A stretch of DNA of 64,000 nt from Heliocidaris tuberculata (lineage: Eukaryota > Echinodermata > Echinoidea > Camarodonta > Echinometridae). The notes under the pieces were generated by a model. It was given only the letters and a program-made list of their open reading frames with translations. It ran no database searches and had not been told where the DNA came from. A program made the translations under genes and the position numbers. Each line of letters starts with the position of its first letter. Within the stretch, counting starts at the first letter, position 1. Positions 61,989-64,000 of the stretch are shown here, in pieces. Location of the stretch: positions 18,344,495-18,408,494 of the forward strand of contig CM046835.1 in NCBI GenBank assembly GCA_025618425.1, in the 5' to 3' direction.

Positions 61989-62868
61989 AACGATCTCCGG
62001 CCGAATTTGTAGATCGCCAGAAAGTCGTCGAATTTCAAATCCGCCCGGAAGTCGAGCGTATTTTTCGCTTTAAATCTACCCTGTTACTCCCGTCAGAAGC
62101 AAACGGGAGTCCAGCGAAGCCCGCTCGTCAAAAGGGCGGACGCCGTCTGAGTTTCGGTCGATGATCACTAGTTCTGTCGATGCCCGCCCAACACCCGGGC
62201 GAATTCCGCCCGACGTCCTGTCAAGCGTCCTCCAACGCCTACGCGCCGCGAAAATATCATTATGTTTAGAGCCAGATGGGCGTTAATTCTATGTTAATGT
62301 ATATGAGTATTCCCTCGGGGCTAAATTCCTGAGTTGACAGGAGGAGCCCGGCCGGGGCCCGTAGAAGTGCCCGACGCCGACCCGACACCAGCACGGAGAG
62401 CGCTCGAAGCACGCCCCCTCCCCGATTTCATAGAAGTCGGGAGGGATACATAAGGGGGTCGTTCGAGTATTGAAGGGAGCCCGTGCGGCGGCTGCGCAGC
62501 TCTGCCGACCTCCGTCCAAATCTTATAGCCCCCAAACGGTCTAAAATCGTCGGATTGCCACCCGAATATCGATCGAATGTTTTCCGATTCCCGAGCAATC
62601 TCCGGGCGATCTCCGGGCAACCTGTTTACGAGCTCAGCGACCTCAAAATTCGCCATTGGAAAATCGCTGAATTGTGAACAGGTTTCGGTGCCCTGCGGAT
62701 GTCGGCCGACCCCTAAAAATAGCGGCGGAGCCCGTAGTGATCGAGCAGACACCGGCCGCATTGCGGCCGTATTCCGGGCGAAAATGCCATTTTGAGCTCG
62801 AAGAGAAGTCGGGCGGGCTCCGTTTTGGATATGTGAAGGCCCCTTAACTCTTCATTTTTTTTCTAATT
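61989..62868. mobile_element. CpG-rich 880-bp insertion in the LINE, 6-bp target-site duplication
   Basis: ATGTCC flanks it at 61983-61988 and 62869-62874. With the insert and one copy left out, the LINE frame runs on without a stop (PAWFIHIRGH to VTQAQRRATR). The insert is rich in CG, CCGGGCG and GATCTCCGG motifs, unlike the surrounding AT-rich DNA. No terminal repeats, poly(A) tail or recognisable protein is seen; a 146-codon minus frame inside looks like chance in GC-rich DNA. Confidence 0.82.
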
Positions 62869-63159
62869 ATGTCCTCTGATGTGGATAAACCAGGCAGGTT
62901 GACCATATTCAATAATGGGGAGAACAAGGCTTTTGTACAAGCACATCAGAGAGAGTCACTCGACAGATTTATCGCTACACTGATGAGGAAGCCTATGATA
63001 GCCTTTGTTACTACATAATCGACATAATTTGACCAAGTCATTCTATTATTCAAGACGATGCCAAGATATTTGTATTGTGCAACAACTTCAAGTAAGTTGT
63101 CACCAATATGGTATTGGGGTTGACTTGTTTATTTTTCTTTTACTTGGAAGTGTTAAGTT

Positions 63160-63412
63160 TAATTTCATTGTCACTATACACCACATACTTATTGCGTTCA
63201 ACTCACACTGCAAGCAATCACAGTATGGCAAGAAACAACAGGGTGTGGCATCTGATAACACCATGATCTTGGCACTATTAATTTAAGTTTAATTTCATTA
63301 TCACTATACACCACATACTAATTGCGTTCAACTCAAACTGCAAACAATCCCTGTATGGCACGAAACACCAGGGTGTCATCTGATAACACCATGATCTTGG
63401 CACTATTATGAA
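63160..63412. repeat. Tandem duplication of about 127 bp inside the LINE
   Basis: AAGTTTAATTTCATT(G/A)TCAC to TGGCACTATTA occurs twice in tandem with around ten differences. Confidence 0.9.
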
Positions 63413-63555
63413 CTAATCAAACACAAGGTACCATGTTCAAAATGAACTTTTATCATGTTTATACACAACCCGTTGCTGACGTTCTTGTAAAAACGATTTT
63501 AGTCATTAAAAAAATTTACGTCAAATCCTTAGCGAAATTCTAAAAGACGGCATAT

Positions 63556-63673
63556 TTTTTTATTTTTCATTTATTTATTTATTTATTATTTTTTATTTAT
63601 TCATTTATCTATTTACTTTTTTAAATTTAATTTTATTATTATTATTATCATTTTTTTTTTTTGGGGGGGGGGG
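63556..63673. repeat. T/ATTT-rich low-complexity tract with a G-run
   Basis: TTTATTTATT-type sequence followed by T and G homopolymers. Confidence 0.85.
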
Positions 63674-64000
63674 ACAAGCGGACAAGGCTTGTCTAGAATA
63701 TTCAAGCATGTATTGGTTACATTCATCAATATTGTTGTGTTACACACAATCGACCGTTCGTAAACCCATTCTGGTTTATTCATTCCCTACTGATTTATTT
63801 GCTCGAAGATATTTGTGGAAGTTCAGATTTGTTCTGCTGGGTTTTATTGGTTAGACAGTAAATTCCTTATTTCCCTCCTTTTCATTTGTTAAATTTGACT
63901 TAAAATCTTACTAGAAAGCTGATTTACGGGGACGCAGATACAGACTTAGCAGTAAATTTGCGAGAAAATATGAATAATTTACGCCGTTTTAATAGCAACT

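Larger units (their letters stand above)
61764..63440 (-). mobile_element. LINE RT tail, split by a CpG-rich insertion
   Basis: In minus-strand order the LINE shows a damaged SDDTLVF-like RT box (near 63.38 kb), LQCELNAISMWCIV, AQYKYLGIVLNNRMTWSNYV, KSLVLPIIEYGQPAWFIH, then, after the insert, TQAQRRATRIILKQRRQEMD. These are successive landmarks of a jockey/CR1-like RT and thumb. A tandem duplication of about 127 bp lies inside the RT (63.16-63.42 kb). Stops make it inactive. Confidence 0.85.
54647..64000. other. Repeat-rich stretch without recognised host exon
   Basis: LINE bodies, microsatellites and homopolymers are listed separately. The receptor's signal-peptide exon should lie on the minus strand here or beyond. 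I examined minus-strand Met-hydrophobic frames with a phase-1 donor and found none that is convincing. Confidence 0.5.

Noticed and set aside
62321..62761. Minus-strand 146-codon frame in the CpG-rich insert
   Set aside because: Overlapping long frames exist on both strands, as expected by chance in GC-rich DNA; no recognisable motif or start context.

Overview
The window looks like nuclear DNA of a marine deuterostome, most likely an echinoderm and probably a sea urchin. The evidence is spliced genes with GT-AG introns, an AT-rich background full of long G/C and A/T homopolymers and (TA)n/(AAT)n microsatellites, dense foldback MITEs and LINE relics, and a CUB/LDLa/LRR rhodopsin-type receptor of the GRL101/LGR kind that is expanded in echinoderms. 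This organism call is inference; no species-level marker was seen.

Layout. (1) 1-7.4 kb, plus strand: the last five coding exons of adenylyl cyclase-associated protein (CAP, actin-recycling C-terminal domain), entering from the left edge, with a long 3' UTR. One CAP exon is followed by two decayed tandem copies. (2) 10.8-22.0 kb, plus strand: a seven-exon model for a small secreted protein with a signal peptide, a short Cys-containing N-terminus, one EGF module and LDLR class-B/YWTD-like propeller repeats. Its intron phases agree from exon to exon; the start of exon 4 is ambiguous. (3) 26.8-28.9 kb, minus strand: a two-exon gene for a 380-residue divergent SAM-methyltransferase-like protein. 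(4) 34.4-54.6 kb, minus strand: twelve phase-consistent exons of a receptor with CUB, two LDLa, LRRNT, six LRRs and a 7TM domain. The signal-peptide exon was not found and probably lies further right. (5) 54.7-64 kb: no host gene recognised; two LINE bodies, one carrying an 880-bp CpG-rich insertion, plus simple repeats.

Mobile DNA fills introns and gaps. It includes an L1/Tx1-like LINE with a deleted RT core (18.8-20.8 kb), a 5'-truncated LINE with an 11-bp target-site duplication (45.2-46.3 kb), LINE 3' ends at 29.7 and 53.0 kb, a jockey/CR1-like RT fragment (56.3-58.1 kb), and a minus-strand LINE (61.8-63.5 kb) split by the CpG-rich insert. MITE-like foldbacks are common. One is hAT-like, with an 8-bp duplication at 47.9 kb; another starts 18 bp past the receptor stop codon and probably supplies its 3' UTR.

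The four host genes have unrelated roles (actin turnover, a secreted propeller protein, a methyltransferase-like enzyme, cell-surface signalling), so the window is not an operon-like system. The most unusual items are the multidomain receptor, the secreted EGF/propeller gene, the tandem CAP pseudo-exons, and the CpG-rich insertion whose removal joins the host LINE reading frame.
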